Below, one piece after another: positions 1-9,470 of a DNA stretch of 64,000 bases; position 1 is the first letter of the stretch; every line of letters begins with the position of its first letter. The DNA comes from Enterobacter cloacae (GTDB lineage: Bacteria; Pseudomonadota; Gammaproteobacteria; Enterobacterales; Enterobacteriaceae), in assembly GCA_014169315.1 (NCBI GenBank), contig AP022133.1, positions 3,534,001 through 3,598,000 of the forward strand, in the 5' to 3' direction. The notes beneath the pieces are model-generated. The model searched no databases. It saw only the letters and a list, made by a program, of their open reading frames with translations, and was not told the origin of the DNA. A program made the translations under genes and the position numbers.

Positions 1-1
1 G

Positions 2-694
<693 letters not shown>

Positions 695-699
695 AAACG

Positions 700-747
700 C
701 CCTCTCATCCGCCCTCTCCCCAAAGTGGCGAGGGTCAGGGTGAGGGG
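700..747. repeat. Intergenic hairpin repeat (CCCTCTCC/GGTGAGGGG family), copy 1
   Basis: A palindromic GC-rich element begins CCCTCTC and ends GGGTGAGGGG, 6 bp after the nrdF stop. Related hairpins occur at 4351-4377, 11893-11928, 24754-24771, 28942-28975, 36262-36295 and 46093-46132, nearly always just after a gene end, so this looks like a dispersed enterobacterial repeat. Confidence 0.6.
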
Positions 748-978
748 AAATTAATACTGATTAATTTAATATAAACTTCATTATTTACCCTTAATATGCC
801 CAAACCATCTACACTGTAATGTCCACGTCATATTCACCTGAATCACTCCAGTTCAGGTGAAATTTCCCTGTACAACAACAAAAAATTCAGAAAAATTCAA
901 ACCACGCTCAGCCCTTTACTCATGGGAAATTCAGCCACTTCACCTGCAGCAAAATTCACACTATAAGTAGCCTCAGGG

Positions 979-1006
979 TTGTCTCAGATTCTCAGTATGT
1001 TAGGGT
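979..1006 (+). promoter_or_regulatory. proU promoter (sigma-70 type)
   Basis: A -35 TTGTCT (979-984) and a -10 TAGGGT (1001-1006) are separated by 16 bp, about 70 bp upstream of proV. The stretch between and around them (CAGATTCTCAGTATGT) matches the E. coli proU P2 promoter as I remember it, including the unusual -10. Osmotic induction is inferred from that match. Confidence 0.75.
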
Positions 1007-1074
1007 AATACCCGCTAACTATTTACCATGGTAATCATATCGACATAAACAAATAACAGGACATTCTCTATTGC

Positions 1075-2277
1075 ATGGCAATTAAATTAGAAGTAAAAAA
1101 TCTTTATAAAGTATTTGGTGAGCATCCGCAACGTGCTTTCAAATATATCGAAAAAGGACTTTCGAAAGAGCAAATTCTGGAAAAAACCGGGCTATCGCTT
1201 GGCGTTAAAGACGCCAGTCTGGCCATTGAAGAAGGCGAGATTTTCGTCATCATGGGGTTATCCGGTTCGGGTAAATCCACTATGGTTCGCCTTCTCAATC
1301 GCCTGATTGAACCCACCCGTGGACAGGTGCTGATTGATGGTGTGGATATAGCCAGAATATCAGATGCTGAGCTCCGTGAGGTGCGCAGAAAGAAGATTGC
1401 GATGGTGTTCCAGTCATTCGCGCTGATGCCGCATATGACGGTATTAAATAATACCGCCTTTGGCATGGAATTAGCAGGCATTGCGGCCGATGAGCGCCAG
1501 GAAAAAGCGCTGGATGCATTGCGTCAGGTAGGTCTGGATAATTATGCTCACGCATACCCGGATGAACTTTCCGGCGGGATGCGTCAGCGCGTGGGATTAG
1601 CCCGCGCATTAGCCATTAATCCAGACATTTTATTAATGGATGAAGCGTTCTCGGCGCTTGACCCGTTAATTCGTACCGAGATGCAGGATGAGCTGGTAAA
1701 ATTACAGTCGAAACATCAACGTACCATTGTCTTTATTTCCCACGATCTCGATGAAGCGATGCGTATTGGCGACCGTATTGCCATTATGCAAAATGGTGAG
1801 GTGGTGCAGGTCGGCACGCCGGATGAAATTCTGAATAATCCGGCGAATGATTATGTGCGTACCTTCTTCCGCGGCGTGGATATTAGCCAGGTCTTTAGCG
1901 CCAAAGATATTGCCCGCCGTACCCCGAACGGCATTATCCGTAAAACACCAGGTTTCGGTCCGCGCTCCGCACTCAAGCTTTTGCAGGATGAAGACCGCGA
2001 ATACGGTTATCTGGTTGAACGCGGTAATAAATTTGTAGGCATCGTCTCGATTGATTCCCTGAAAACCGCACTGAGCGAAAATCAGGGAATTGATGCGGCG
2101 CTAATCGACGCGCCGCTTGCCGTAGATGCCGAAACGCCGCTCAGCGAGTTGCTCTCTCACGTGGGTCAGGCACCGTGTGCCGTGCCGGTAGTGGGTGCAG
2201 AACACCAGTACGTCGGCATCATCTCAAAACGCATGTTGCTGCAGGCTTTAGACCGCGAAGGGGCAAACAATGGCTGA
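1075..2277 (+). CDS. proV: Glycine betaine/proline ABC transporter ATP-binding protein ProV
   Basis: ATPase of the ProU osmoprotectant importer; hydrolyses ATP at the inner membrane to drive uptake of glycine betaine and proline betaine. At 400 residues it has the E. coli length. Visible are a Walker [10 protein letters not shown] (about 61-69), signature LSGGMRQ (165-171), Walker B ILLMDE (185-190) and a C-terminal pair of CBS-like repeats (about 280-400), which sense ionic strength in relatives. The start is supported by AACAGGA at 1055-1061. It overlaps proW by 8 bp, indicating translational coupling. First gene of proVWX behind the osmotic promoter at 979-1006. Confidence 0.98.
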   Translation: MAIKLEVKNLYKVFGEHPQRAFKYIEKGLSKEQILEKTGLSLGVKDASLAIEEGEIFVIMGLSGSGKSTMVRLLNRLIEPTRGQVLIDGVDIARISDAELREVRRKKIAMVFQSFALMPHMTVLNNTAFGMELAGIAADERQEKALDALRQVGLDNYAHAYPDELSGGMRQRVGLARALAINPDILLMDEAFSALDPLIRTEMQDELVKLQSKHQRTIVFISHDLDEAMRIGDRIAIMQNGEVVQVGTPDEILNNPANDYVRTFFRGVDISQVFSAKDIARRTPNGIIRKTPGFGPRSALKLLQDEDREYGYLVERGNKFVGIVSIDSLKTALSENQGIDAALIDAPLAVDAETPLSELLSHVGQAPCAVPVVGAEHQYVGIISKRMLLQALDREGANNG

Positions 2278-3337
2278 TCAATCGAACCCGTGGGGAACCA
2301 CTGAGGCAGCGGACAGCGCTGCACAATCTGCCGACGCGTGGGGGTCATCGACACCTGCGCCAGCCGATGGCGGTTCGGCAGACTGGCTCAACAGCGCCCC
2401 AGCGCCTGCGCCAGAACACTTCAATATTATGGATCCGTTCCACAAAACGCTGATCCCGCTGGATAGCTGGGTCACGGAAGGGATCGACTGGGTGGTCACC
2501 CACTTCCGTCCGGTATTTCAGGGGATCCGCGTCCCGGTGGATTACATCCTGAATGGCTTCCAGCAGCTGATGCTGGGGATGCCCGCACCAGTAGCTATCG
2601 TGCTGTTCTCGCTGATCGCCTGGCAGTTTGGCAGCACAGGCATGGGTATCGCTACGTTGATCTCGTTGATTGCCATTGGTGCCATTGGCGCGTGGTCACA
2701 GGCGATGATCACCCTGGCGCTGGTCCTGACCGCCCTGCTCTTCTGCGTGGCGATCGGTTTGCCAATGGGGATCTGGCTGGCGCGAAGCCCGCGGGCAGCG
2801 AAAATTATTCGTCCGCTGCTGGATGCGATGCAAACCACTCCGGCGTTTGTTTACCTGGTACCAATCGTGATGCTGTTTGGCATCGGTAACGTGCCGGGCG
2901 TAGTGGTGACCATTATCTTCGCCCTGCCGCCGATTATTCGTCTGACCATTCTGGGGATTAACCAGGTGCCTGCCGATCTTATCGAGGCATCACGCTCGTT
3001 TGGGGCCAGCCCGCGTCAGATGCTGTTTAAAGTCCAGCTCCCGCTGGCCATGCCAACAATTATGGCAGGCGTCAACCAGACGCTGATGCTGGCGCTCTCA
3101 ATGGTGGTGATCGCCTCGATGATTGCCGTAGGTGGTCTCGGCCAGATGGTACTGCGCGGTATTGGCCGTCTCGATATGGGACTGGCGACCGTGGGCGGCG
3201 TAGGCATCGTGATCCTCGCCATTATTCTTGACCGCCTGACCCAGGCTGTCGGTCGTGATTCACGCAGTCGCGGTAACCGTCGCTGGTATACCACCGGCCC
3301 TGTCGGATTACTCACCCGTCCATTCACCAAATACTAA
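2270..3337 (+). CDS. proW: Glycine betaine/proline ABC transporter permease ProW
   Basis: Inner-membrane permease of ProU, 355 residues. It has the long hydrophilic, Ala/Pro-rich N-terminal extension typical of ProW (about residues 1-65), followed by hydrophobic segments of the BPD-type permease fold. The coupling region is recognisable in the [20 protein letters not shown] stretch (EAA loop), which docks on ProV. Translation starts inside the end of proV (8-bp overlap), and proX follows after 9 bp. No anomaly seen. Confidence 0.97.
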   Translation: MADQSNPWGTTEAADSAAQSADAWGSSTPAPADGGSADWLNSAPAPAPEHFNIMDPFHKTLIPLDSWVTEGIDWVVTHFRPVFQGIRVPVDYILNGFQQLMLGMPAPVAIVLFSLIAWQFGSTGMGIATLISLIAIGAIGAWSQAMITLALVLTALLFCVAIGLPMGIWLARSPRAAKIIRPLLDAMQTTPAFVYLVPIVMLFGIGNVPGVVVTIIFALPPIIRLTILGINQVPADLIEASRSFGASPRQMLFKVQLPLAMPTIMAGVNQTLMLALSMVVIASMIAVGGLGQMVLRGIGRLDMGLATVGGVGIVILAIILDRLTQAVGRDSRSRGNRRWYTTGPVGLLTRPFTKY

Positions 3338-3346
3338 GGAACAACG

Positions 3347-4342
3347 ATGCGACAGAACCTGTTTTTTGCCACAGCGTTTGCCACCCTGGTCTCCACCAGC
3401 GCCTTTGCCGCTGACCTGCCTGGCAAAGGCATTACCGTGCAGCCGGTGCAGAGCACCATTTCGGAAGAGAGTTTCCAGACCCTGATCGTCAGCCGCGCGC
3501 TGGAGAAGCTGGGTTATACGGTCAATACGCCGAGTGAAGTAGATTACAACGTGGGCTATACCTCGATTGCCTCCGGGGATGCGACCTTTACCGCCGTGAA
3601 CTGGCAGCCACTGCACGACGATATGTATGCCGCCGCCGGTGGTGACAAGAAATTCTACCGCGAAGGGACCTTCGTAACCGGTGCAGCGCAGGGTTATCTG
3701 ATCGACAAGAAAACTGCCGACCAGTATCACATCACCAATATTGAGCAGCTAAAAGATCCGAAGATCGCCAGACTGTTCGACACCAACGGTGACGGTAAAG
3801 CCGACATGATGGGCTGCTCGCCGGGCTGGGGTTGTGAAGCGGTGATTAACCACCAGAACAAAGCCTTCGATCTGGCGAAGACCGTCGACGTAAACCACGG
3901 CAACTACTCCGCGATGATGGCCGATACCATTGCCCGCTTTAAAGAGGGTAAACCCGTCATCTATTACACCTGGACTCCGTACTGGGTGAGCGACGTGCTG
4001 AAGCCGGGCAAAGACGTGGTGTGGCTGCAGGTACCGTTCTCCTCCCTGCCAGGCGAGCAGAAAGATATCGACACTAAGCTGCCAAACGGCATGAATTACG
4101 GCTTCCCGGTAAACACCATGCATATTGTTGCCAACAAAGCCTGGGCAGAGAAAAACCCGGCGGCGGCAAAACTGTTTTCGGTGATGAAATTGCCGCTGGC
4201 GGACATCAACGCCCAGAATGCCATGATGCATGACGGAAAATCGTCTGAAGCGGATGTTAAAGGCCACGTCGACGGCTGGATCAAAGCCCACCAGAAACAG
4301 TTTGACGGTTGGTTGAAGGAGGCGCTGGACGCGCAGAAGTAA
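3347..4342 (+). CDS. proX: Periplasmic glycine betaine-binding protein ProX
   Basis: Substrate-binding protein of ProU, 331 residues. An N-terminal signal peptide (about residues 1-21, ending AFA before ADLPGKG) directs export. Tryptophans that form the aromatic cage for the trimethylammonium group are visible in [18 protein letters not shown] and TYYWTP-like TWTPYWVSD segments. It starts 9 bp after proW and is the last gene of the operon, followed by a perfect 11-bp hairpin at 4351-4377. Length and sequence match the E. coli protein closely. Confidence 0.97.
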   Translation: MRQNLFFATAFATLVSTSAFAADLPGKGITVQPVQSTISEESFQTLIVSRALEKLGYTVNTPSEVDYNVGYTSIASGDATFTAVNWQPLHDDMYAAAGGDKKFYREGTFVTGAAQGYLIDKKTADQYHITNIEQLKDPKIARLFDTNGDGKADMMGCSPGWGCEAVINHQNKAFDLAKTVDVNHGNYSAMMADTIARFKEGKPVIYYTWTPYWVSDVLKPGKDVVWLQVPFSSLPGEQKDIDTKLPNGMNYGFPVNTMHIVANKAWAEKNPAAAKLFSVMKLPLADINAQNAMMHDGKSSEADVKGHVDGWIKAHQKQFDGWLKEALDAQK

Positions 4343-4350
4343 TCATTTCA

Positions 4351-4377
4351 CTTCCCTCTCCCACCGGGAGAGGGAAG
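4351..4377. repeat. Hairpin after proX (intergenic repeat copy 2)
   Basis: Arms CTTCCCTCTCC (4351-4361) and GGAGAGGGAAG (4367-4377) pair perfectly over 11 bp around a 5-nt loop. There is no T-run, so if it stops or stabilises the proVWX transcript it is not a classical intrinsic terminator. Confidence 0.6.
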
Positions 4378-4479
4378 CTAAACCGCACAAACCATCACTT
4401 AACAATCCCCCAACATTCACCATCATTCGTTATTATGGTTCTGGAAAAATAATCACTTAATTCACGATCCCTGAACCTA

Positions 4480-5664
4480 ATGACAAAAACAACTCACGGG
4501 CTTAGCCCGGCACTCATCCTTTTAATGTCCGTGGCAACGGGTCTGGCTGTCGCCAGTAACTACTACGCACAACCTCTGCTTGATACCATCGCCCGCGCGT
4601 TTAACCTCTCCGCCAGCTCAGCAGGTTTTATTGTCACCGCCGCACAGCTTGGCTACGCCGCAGGGCTGCTGTTCCTGGTACCGCTGGGCGATATGTTTGA
4701 ACGCCGGATGTTGATTGTCTCCATGACCCTGTTGGCCGCAGGCGGGATGCTGATCACCGCCAGTAGTCAGTCGTTAACGATGATGATTATCGGCACCGCC
4801 CTGACGGGGTTGTTCTCTGTCGTGGCACAAATTCTGGTACCGCTCGCCGCCACGCTCGCCTCGCCGGAAAAACGCGGCAAAGTGGTAGGCACCATCATGA
4901 GCGGCCTGCTGCTGGGGATTTTACTGGCGCGTACCGTTGCGGGACTGCTGGCAAGCCTGGGTGGCTGGCGCACCGTTTACTGGGTAGCCAGCGTACTGAT
5001 GGTGGCGATGGCGCTGGCGCTGTGGCGTGGGCTGCCAAAAGTGAAGCCGGAGAATCACCTGAACTACCCGCAGCTTCTCGCCTCGGTTTTCAGCCTCTTC
5101 ACCCAGGATAAACTGCTACGCACCCGCGCGCTGCTGGGATGTTTCACCTTTGCTAACTTCAGTATTTTATGGACGTCAATGGCATTTCTCCTTGCCTCGC
5201 CGCCGTTTAACTATTCCGAAGGGGTGATTGGCCTGTTTGGTCTGGCTGGCGCGGCGGGCGCGCTGGGTGCGCGTCCGGCTGGCGGGCTGGCCGATAAAGG
5301 CAAATCCCACCTGACCACCTCCACCGGGCTGGTTTTACTGCTGCTTTCCTGGGCTGCTATCTGGTACGGACATACCTCTGTACTGGCGCTGATCGTCGGT
5401 ATTCTGGTGCTCGACCTCACCGTGCAGGGTGTGCATATTACCAACCAGACCGTCATTTACCGCGTGAAGCCAGAGGCGCGTAACCGCCTTACTGCCGGGT
5501 ATATGACCAGCTATTTTATCGGTGGTGCTGCGGGTTCATTAATTTCAGCTTCGGCGTGGCAGCACGCGGGCTGGTCAGGCGTATGTGCAATAGGGGCAAT
5601 TGTGGCCGCACTGAATCTGCTGGTCTGGTGGCGTGGGTTTCATCGCCAGGAGTCAATCCACTAA
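4480..5664 (+). CDS. ygaY: MFS transporter, YgaY type (intact)
   Basis: A 394-residue major facilitator superfamily protein with about 12 hydrophobic segments. The motif-A-like loop PLGDMFERRML follows helix 2 (about residues 69-79). The position after proX matches ygaY, which is broken in E. coli K-12; here one uninterrupted frame covers the whole protein. The substrate is unknown; members of this subgroup (YnfM/AraJ-like) are usually called drug or metabolite exporters. No clear Shine-Dalgarno precedes the ATG at 4480, so the start is less sure than the frame. A GC-rich hairpin follows the stop. Confidence 0.85.
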   Translation: MTKTTHGLSPALILLMSVATGLAVASNYYAQPLLDTIARAFNLSASSAGFIVTAAQLGYAAGLLFLVPLGDMFERRMLIVSMTLLAAGGMLITASSQSLTMMIIGTALTGLFSVVAQILVPLAATLASPEKRGKVVGTIMSGLLLGILLARTVAGLLASLGGWRTVYWVASVLMVAMALALWRGLPKVKPENHLNYPQLLASVFSLFTQDKLLRTRALLGCFTFANFSILWTSMAFLLASPPFNYSEGVIGLFGLAGAAGALGARPAGGLADKGKSHLTTSTGLVLLLLSWAAIWYGHTSVLALIVGILVLDLTVQGVHITNQTVIYRVKPEARNRLTAGYMTSYFIGGAAGSLISASAWQHAGWSGVCAIGAIVAALNLLVWWRGFHRQESIH

Positions 5665-5979
5665 GTTTTACACTGCTTTAGGCCTCTTATGGGTATAAAG
5701 GGGCCTTTCAGTCTGTTAATGTTAATGTAATCATTTATCCCAGAAATTTTAATGTGGGTGACATATTTACAATCGGCATGAATAGTTCAGAACCCCGTCC
5801 TCACATCCTCTCTTCCGGGGGCAAATCCCTCGTCCTTTCTGTGCTCACCGGGTCACGGACTTACCCGGCGCTTTCTGATGGTGTCATAAATTTGGCGGAT
5901 ATAACCGCACAAATAATTCATTTACATTATTTGTCACCATCGTTACTATATCGGCTGTAATTAATGAGGTTATACCCAA
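5665..5979. other. Intergenic region ygaY-mprA with structured leader and emr promoter
   Basis: This 315-bp gap stands where E. coli has ygaZ-ygaH; neither gene is present. It holds a probable ygaY terminator (imperfect AGGCC/GGCCT hairpin, about 5680-5708), two further GC-rich hairpins (CCCCG/CGGGG, 5793-5820; CCGGGT/ACCCGG, 5848-5868) and a promoter at 5921-5949. A 68-codon frame at 5754-5960 shows no recognisable protein features and lacks a good ribosome site, so I do not call it a gene. Confidence 0.55.
5921..5949 (+). promoter_or_regulatory. Probable emrRAB promoter
   Basis: TTTACA (5921-5926) and TACTAT (5944-5949) are separated by 17 bp, 30 bp upstream of the mprA start. In E. coli, MprA represses this promoter and is released by uncouplers and some antibiotics; the operator was not located here. 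Confidence 0.55.
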
Positions 5980-6510
5980 ATGGATAGTTCGTTTACGCCC
6001 ATTGAACAAATGCTTAAATTCCGCGCCAGTCGTCATGAGGACTTCCCGTATCAGGAAATCCTGCTGACCCGCCTGTGCATGCACATGCAGGGGAAGTTAC
6101 TGGATAACCGTAATAAAATGCTGAAAGCTCAAGGGATTAACGAGACGTTGTTTATGGCGTTGATTACGCTGGAGTCTCAGGAAAACCACAGTATCCAGCC
6201 ATCAGAGCTGAGCTGCGCGCTGGGTTCGTCCCGTACCAATGCCACCCGTATTGCTGATGAGCTGGAAAAACGCGGCTGGATTGAGCGCCGTGAAAGCGAC
6301 AACGATCGCCGTTGTCTGCATTTGCAACTGACTGAAAAAGGTCATGAATTCCTGCGTGAGGTGTTACCACCTCAGCACAACTGTCTGCACAAACTCTGGT
6401 CTGCCCTCAGCACCGCCGAGCGCGACCAGCTTGAGCACATCACTCGCAAGCTGCTTACCCGTCTGGATCAGATGGATGAAGATGGCGCTATTCTTGAAGC
6501 GCTGCGCTAA
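5980..6510 (+). CDS. mprA: MarR-family repressor MprA (EmrR)
   Basis: Repressor of the emrAB multidrug efflux operon; in E. coli it also affects microcin synthesis. The 176 residues equal the E. coli length. The winged-helix region carries [20 protein letters not shown] (about 68-87, recognition helix) and a wing [16 protein letters not shown] (about 106-121) with the DxRR motif of MarR proteins. GAGG at 5964-5967 supports the ATG. It heads the mprA-emrA-emrB cluster; a 127-bp gap before emrA is normal for this operon. Confidence 0.96.
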   Translation: MDSSFTPIEQMLKFRASRHEDFPYQEILLTRLCMHMQGKLLDNRNKMLKAQGINETLFMALITLESQENHSIQPSELSCALGSSRTNATRIADELEKRGWIERRESDNDRRCLHLQLTEKGHEFLREVLPPQHNCLHKLWSALSTAERDQLEHITRKLLTRLDQMDEDGAILEALR

Positions 6511-6637
6511 CGCGACGACACGCTCGATTATCCAGATTAGAAAAGAAAACTGACAGGCCAGCACGTCACACTGCTGGCCTTTCTGACAACAGGTCGGCTC
6601 AGCCGATGTGAAAATAAGAAGATCGTGGAGAACAACA

Positions 6638-7810
6638 ATGAGCGCAAATGCGGAGAACGCAACCCCGCAGCAACCGGCCAACAAGAAAGGCAAACGTAAG
6701 AGCGCCCTTCTTCTGCTGACCTTGCTCTTTATTACTATTGCCGTGGCATATGGGATCTACTGGTTTTTAGTATTGCGTCATGCTGAAGAGACGGACGACG
6801 CATACGTGGCAGGGAACCAGGTACAAATTATGGCGCAGGTGTCGGGCAGCGTGACGAAAGTCTGGGCTGACAATACCGACTTTGTGCAACAAGGGGATGT
6901 GCTGGTTACACTCGACCCGACCGACGCCCAGCAGGCGTTTGAAAAAGCACAGACAGGGCTGGCTTCCAGCGTCCGTCAAACCCGCCAGCTGATGATCAAC
7001 AGTAAACAGCTTCAGGCCAGCATTGATGTGCAAAAAACCGCGCTGACCCAGGCGCAGAGCGACCTCAATCGTCGTGTTCCTCTCGGCACCGCCAACCTGA
7101 TTGGCCGCGAAGAGCTGCAACACGCCCGTGATGCCGTTGCCAGCGCACAGGCACAGCTGGATGTGGCGATCCAACAGTACAACGCCAACCAGGCGATGGT
7201 ACTCGGTACCAGTCTGGAAAACCAACCGGCGGTAAAACAGGCGGCGACTGAAGTGCGCAACGCATGGCTTGCCCTGCAGCGTACCAAAATTGTCAGCCCA
7301 ATGACCGGATACGTCTCCCGTCGTTCCGTCCAGCCAGGCGCACAGATTAGCCCAACAACACCGCTAATGGCGGTAGTACCGGCAAACAATCTGTGGGTGG
7401 ATGCCAACTTCAAAGAGACGCAGCTTGCCCATATGCGTATCGGCCAGACGGCGACAGTTATCAGCGACATCTACGGTGATGACGTGAAGTACACCGGTAA
7501 AGTAGTGGGTCTGGATATGGGGACCGGCAGCGCCTTCTCCCTGCTGCCCGCGCAGAATGCCACCGGTAACTGGATCAAAGTGGTCCAGCGTCTGCCCGTG
7601 CGTATCGAGCTGGATGCAAAACAGCTCGCTGACCACCCGCTGCGTATTGGCCTCTCAACGCTGGTAACGGTTGATACTGCCAACCGCGATGGACAGATCC
7701 TGGCAAGCCAGGTACGTAGCAGCCCGGCTTATGAAAGTAACGCCCGTGAAATTAGCCTCGATCCGGTCAACAAACTGATCGATGACATCGTGAAGGCAAA
7801 CGCCGGTTAA
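6638..7810 (+). CDS. emrA: Multidrug efflux membrane fusion protein EmrA
   Basis: Periplasmic adaptor linking EmrB to TolC for export of hydrophobic uncouplers and drugs. A start at 6638 gives 390 residues, the E. coli length, and is preceded by GTGGAG (6625-6630); the frame extends 10 codons upstream without a ribosome site. It has a Lys-rich cytoplasmic N-terminus, one membrane anchor (about 25-48), then HlyD-type lipoyl and beta-barrel parts flanking a long coiled-coil (about 90-210, many Gln/Ala heptads). emrB follows after 16 bp. Confidence 0.97.
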   Translation: MSANAENATPQQPANKKGKRKSALLLLTLLFITIAVAYGIYWFLVLRHAEETDDAYVAGNQVQIMAQVSGSVTKVWADNTDFVQQGDVLVTLDPTDAQQAFEKAQTGLASSVRQTRQLMINSKQLQASIDVQKTALTQAQSDLNRRVPLGTANLIGREELQHARDAVASAQAQLDVAIQQYNANQAMVLGTSLENQPAVKQAATEVRNAWLALQRTKIVSPMTGYVSRRSVQPGAQISPTTPLMAVVPANNLWVDANFKETQLAHMRIGQTATVISDIYGDDVKYTGKVVGLDMGTGSAFSLLPAQNATGNWIKVVQRLPVRIELDAKQLADHPLRIGLSTLVTVDTANRDGQILASQVRSSPAYESNAREISLDPVNKLIDDIVKANAG

Positions 7811-7826
7811 TCCGAAGGTGAGCGTT

Positions 7827-9374
7827 ATGCAACAGCAAAAGCCGCAAAAACCGCTGGAAGGCGCGCAACTGGTCATTATGACCATTGCGCTGTCACTGGC
7901 GACATTCATGCAGGTGCTGGACTCCACCATCGCAAACGTGGCGATCCCCACTATCGCCGGGAACCTTGGCTCATCACTGAGCCAGGGAACCTGGGTCATT
8001 ACCTCGTTCGGGGTGGCGAACGCTATCTCCATTCCGATTACCGGCTGGCTGGCAAAGCGCGTCGGTGAGGTGAAGCTGTTCCTCTGGTCAACCATCGCCT
8101 TTGTGCTCGCCTCCTGGGCGTGCGGCATGTCCACCAGCCTGACGATGCTGATTTTCTTCCGCGTCATTCAGGGGATTGTGGCCGGGCCGTTGATTCCGCT
8201 GTCACAGAGTTTACTGCTGAACAACTATCCGCCGGCCAAACGCTCTATCGCGCTGGCACTGTGGTCAATGACCGTGATTGTCGCGCCGATTTGCGGGCCT
8301 ATCCTGGGCGGCTATATCAGCGATAACTATCACTGGGGTTGGATCTTCTTCATCAACGTACCGATTGGTGCCATCGTCGTCATGATGACGTTGCAGTCGC
8401 TGCGTGGCAGGGAAACGCGAACCGAACAGCGGCGCATTGACAGCGTGGGCCTGGCGTTATTGATCCTCGGCATCGGTAGCCTGCAGGTGATGCTCGACCA
8501 GGGTAAAGAGCTGGACTGGTTCAACTCACGGGAGATCATCATCCTGACGATTGTTGCGGTGGTATCGCTCAGTTTCCTGATTGTCTGGGAGCTGACCGAT
8601 GATAACCCGATAGTCGATCTCTCGCTCTTTAAGTCGCGAAACTTCACCATAGGCTGCCTGTGTATCAGCCTCGCCTACATGCTCTACTTCGGTGCCATTG
8701 TTCTGCTACCGCAGTTGCTGCAGGAGGTATATGGCTACACCGCAACCTGGGCGGGTCTTGCCTCTGCACCGGTTGGATTGATTCCGGTTCTGCTGTCGCC
8801 GATTATTGGCCGTTTTGCCCATAAGCTCGACATGCGCAGGCTGGTGACGTTCAGCTTTATCATGTACGCCGTGTGCTTCTACTGGCGCGCGTATACGTTC
8901 GAACCGGGAATGGACTTTGGCGCATCCGCCTGGCCGCAGTTTATTCAGGGCTTTGCCGTAGCATGCTTCTTTATGCCACTGACGACCATTACGCTTTCCG
9001 GTTTGCCACCTGAACGAATGGCGGCAGCGTCCAGCCTGTCGAACTTTACCCGTACGCTGGCAGGCTCCATCGGGACGTCGATCACCACCACCCTGTGGAC
9101 CAACCGTGAATCGATGCACCATGCCCAGTTGACCGAAGCGGTGAACCCGTTCAACCCGAACTCCCGGGAGATGTATAACCAGCTTCAGGGAATGGGAATG
9201 ACGGAGCAGCAGGCCTCCGGCTGGATTGCACAGCAGATCACTAACCAGGGGTTGATTATCTCTGCAAATGAGATTTTCTGGATATCGGCAGGGATCTTTA
9301 TCATTCTGCTCGGCCTGGTGTGGTTTGCCAGACCGCCGTTTGGTGCCGGTAGCGGTGGTGGTGGTGCGCACTAA
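7827..9374 (+). CDS. emrB: Multidrug efflux MFS permease EmrB (DHA2 family)
   Basis: Proton-driven 14-helix inner-membrane exporter working with EmrA and TolC. The ATG at 7827 fits the AAGGTGAG site at 7815-7822; a GTG at 7818 would overlap that site and is rejected. The resulting 515 residues are three longer than E. coli because of a KPQ-type repeat near the N-terminus (QQKPQKPLEG). MFS motifs visible include the helix-1 motif VLDSTIANVAIPTI and the motif-C-like GPILGGYISD near residue 150. The C-terminus is a glycine-rich tail ending GGGGAH, as in E. coli. Confidence 0.97.
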   Translation: MQQQKPQKPLEGAQLVIMTIALSLATFMQVLDSTIANVAIPTIAGNLGSSLSQGTWVITSFGVANAISIPITGWLAKRVGEVKLFLWSTIAFVLASWACGMSTSLTMLIFFRVIQGIVAGPLIPLSQSLLLNNYPPAKRSIALALWSMTVIVAPICGPILGGYISDNYHWGWIFFINVPIGAIVVMMTLQSLRGRETRTEQRRIDSVGLALLILGIGSLQVMLDQGKELDWFNSREIIILTIVAVVSLSFLIVWELTDDNPIVDLSLFKSRNFTIGCLCISLAYMLYFGAIVLLPQLLQEVYGYTATWAGLASAPVGLIPVLLSPIIGRFAHKLDMRRLVTFSFIMYAVCFYWRAYTFEPGMDFGASAWPQFIQGFAVACFFMPLTTITLSGLPPERMAAASSLSNFTRTLAGSIGTSITTTLWTNRESMHHAQLTEAVNPFNPNSREMYNQLQGMGMTEQQASGWIAQQITNQGLIISANEIFWISAGIFIILLGLVWFARPPFGAGSGGGGAH

Positions 9375-9421
9375 CCCACGTTGTCCAAAACGCGACAGCG
9401 ATTGTCAGTTCCGATAAAGCA

Positions 9422-9467
9422 GCGCTCCTGAGATCAATTCACGATAGTGAAAAGACAACAGGAGCGC
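9422..9467 (+). promoter_or_regulatory. Nested hairpin covering the leuA2 Shine-Dalgarno sequence
   Basis: GCGCTCCTG (9422-9430) is the perfect complement of CAGGAGCGC (9459-9467), and the right arm contains the AGGAG ribosome site of the ATG at 9471. Nested inside, TTCAC (9438-9442) pairs with GTGAA (9447-9451) around a GATA loop, with symmetric 7-nt internal loops. If transcribed, this RNA would hide the ribosome site. A DNA operator role is the alternative. Confidence 0.6.
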
Positions 9468-9470
9468 ATC

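Larger units (their letters stand above)
695..1074. other. Intergenic region nrdF-proV: hairpin repeat plus AT-rich proU control region
   Basis: This 380-bp gap has no convincing ORF. It starts with an inverted repeat at about 700-747, the CCCTCTCC type seen elsewhere in the window, which may also act as the nrdF terminator. The remainder is strongly AT-rich up to the proU promoter. In E. coli the corresponding region is bound by H-NS and gives osmotic control of proU; that function is inferred here from the AT-richness and the conserved promoter. Confidence 0.6.

Noticed and set aside
5754..5960. 68-codon frame upstream of mprA
   Set aside because: No ribosome site, no recognisable sequence, and it runs over the GC-rich hairpins and the emr promoter.
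7818..7826. GTG start three codons upstream of emrB
   Set aside because: It overlaps the Shine-Dalgarno sequence of the ATG at 7827 and has none of its own.
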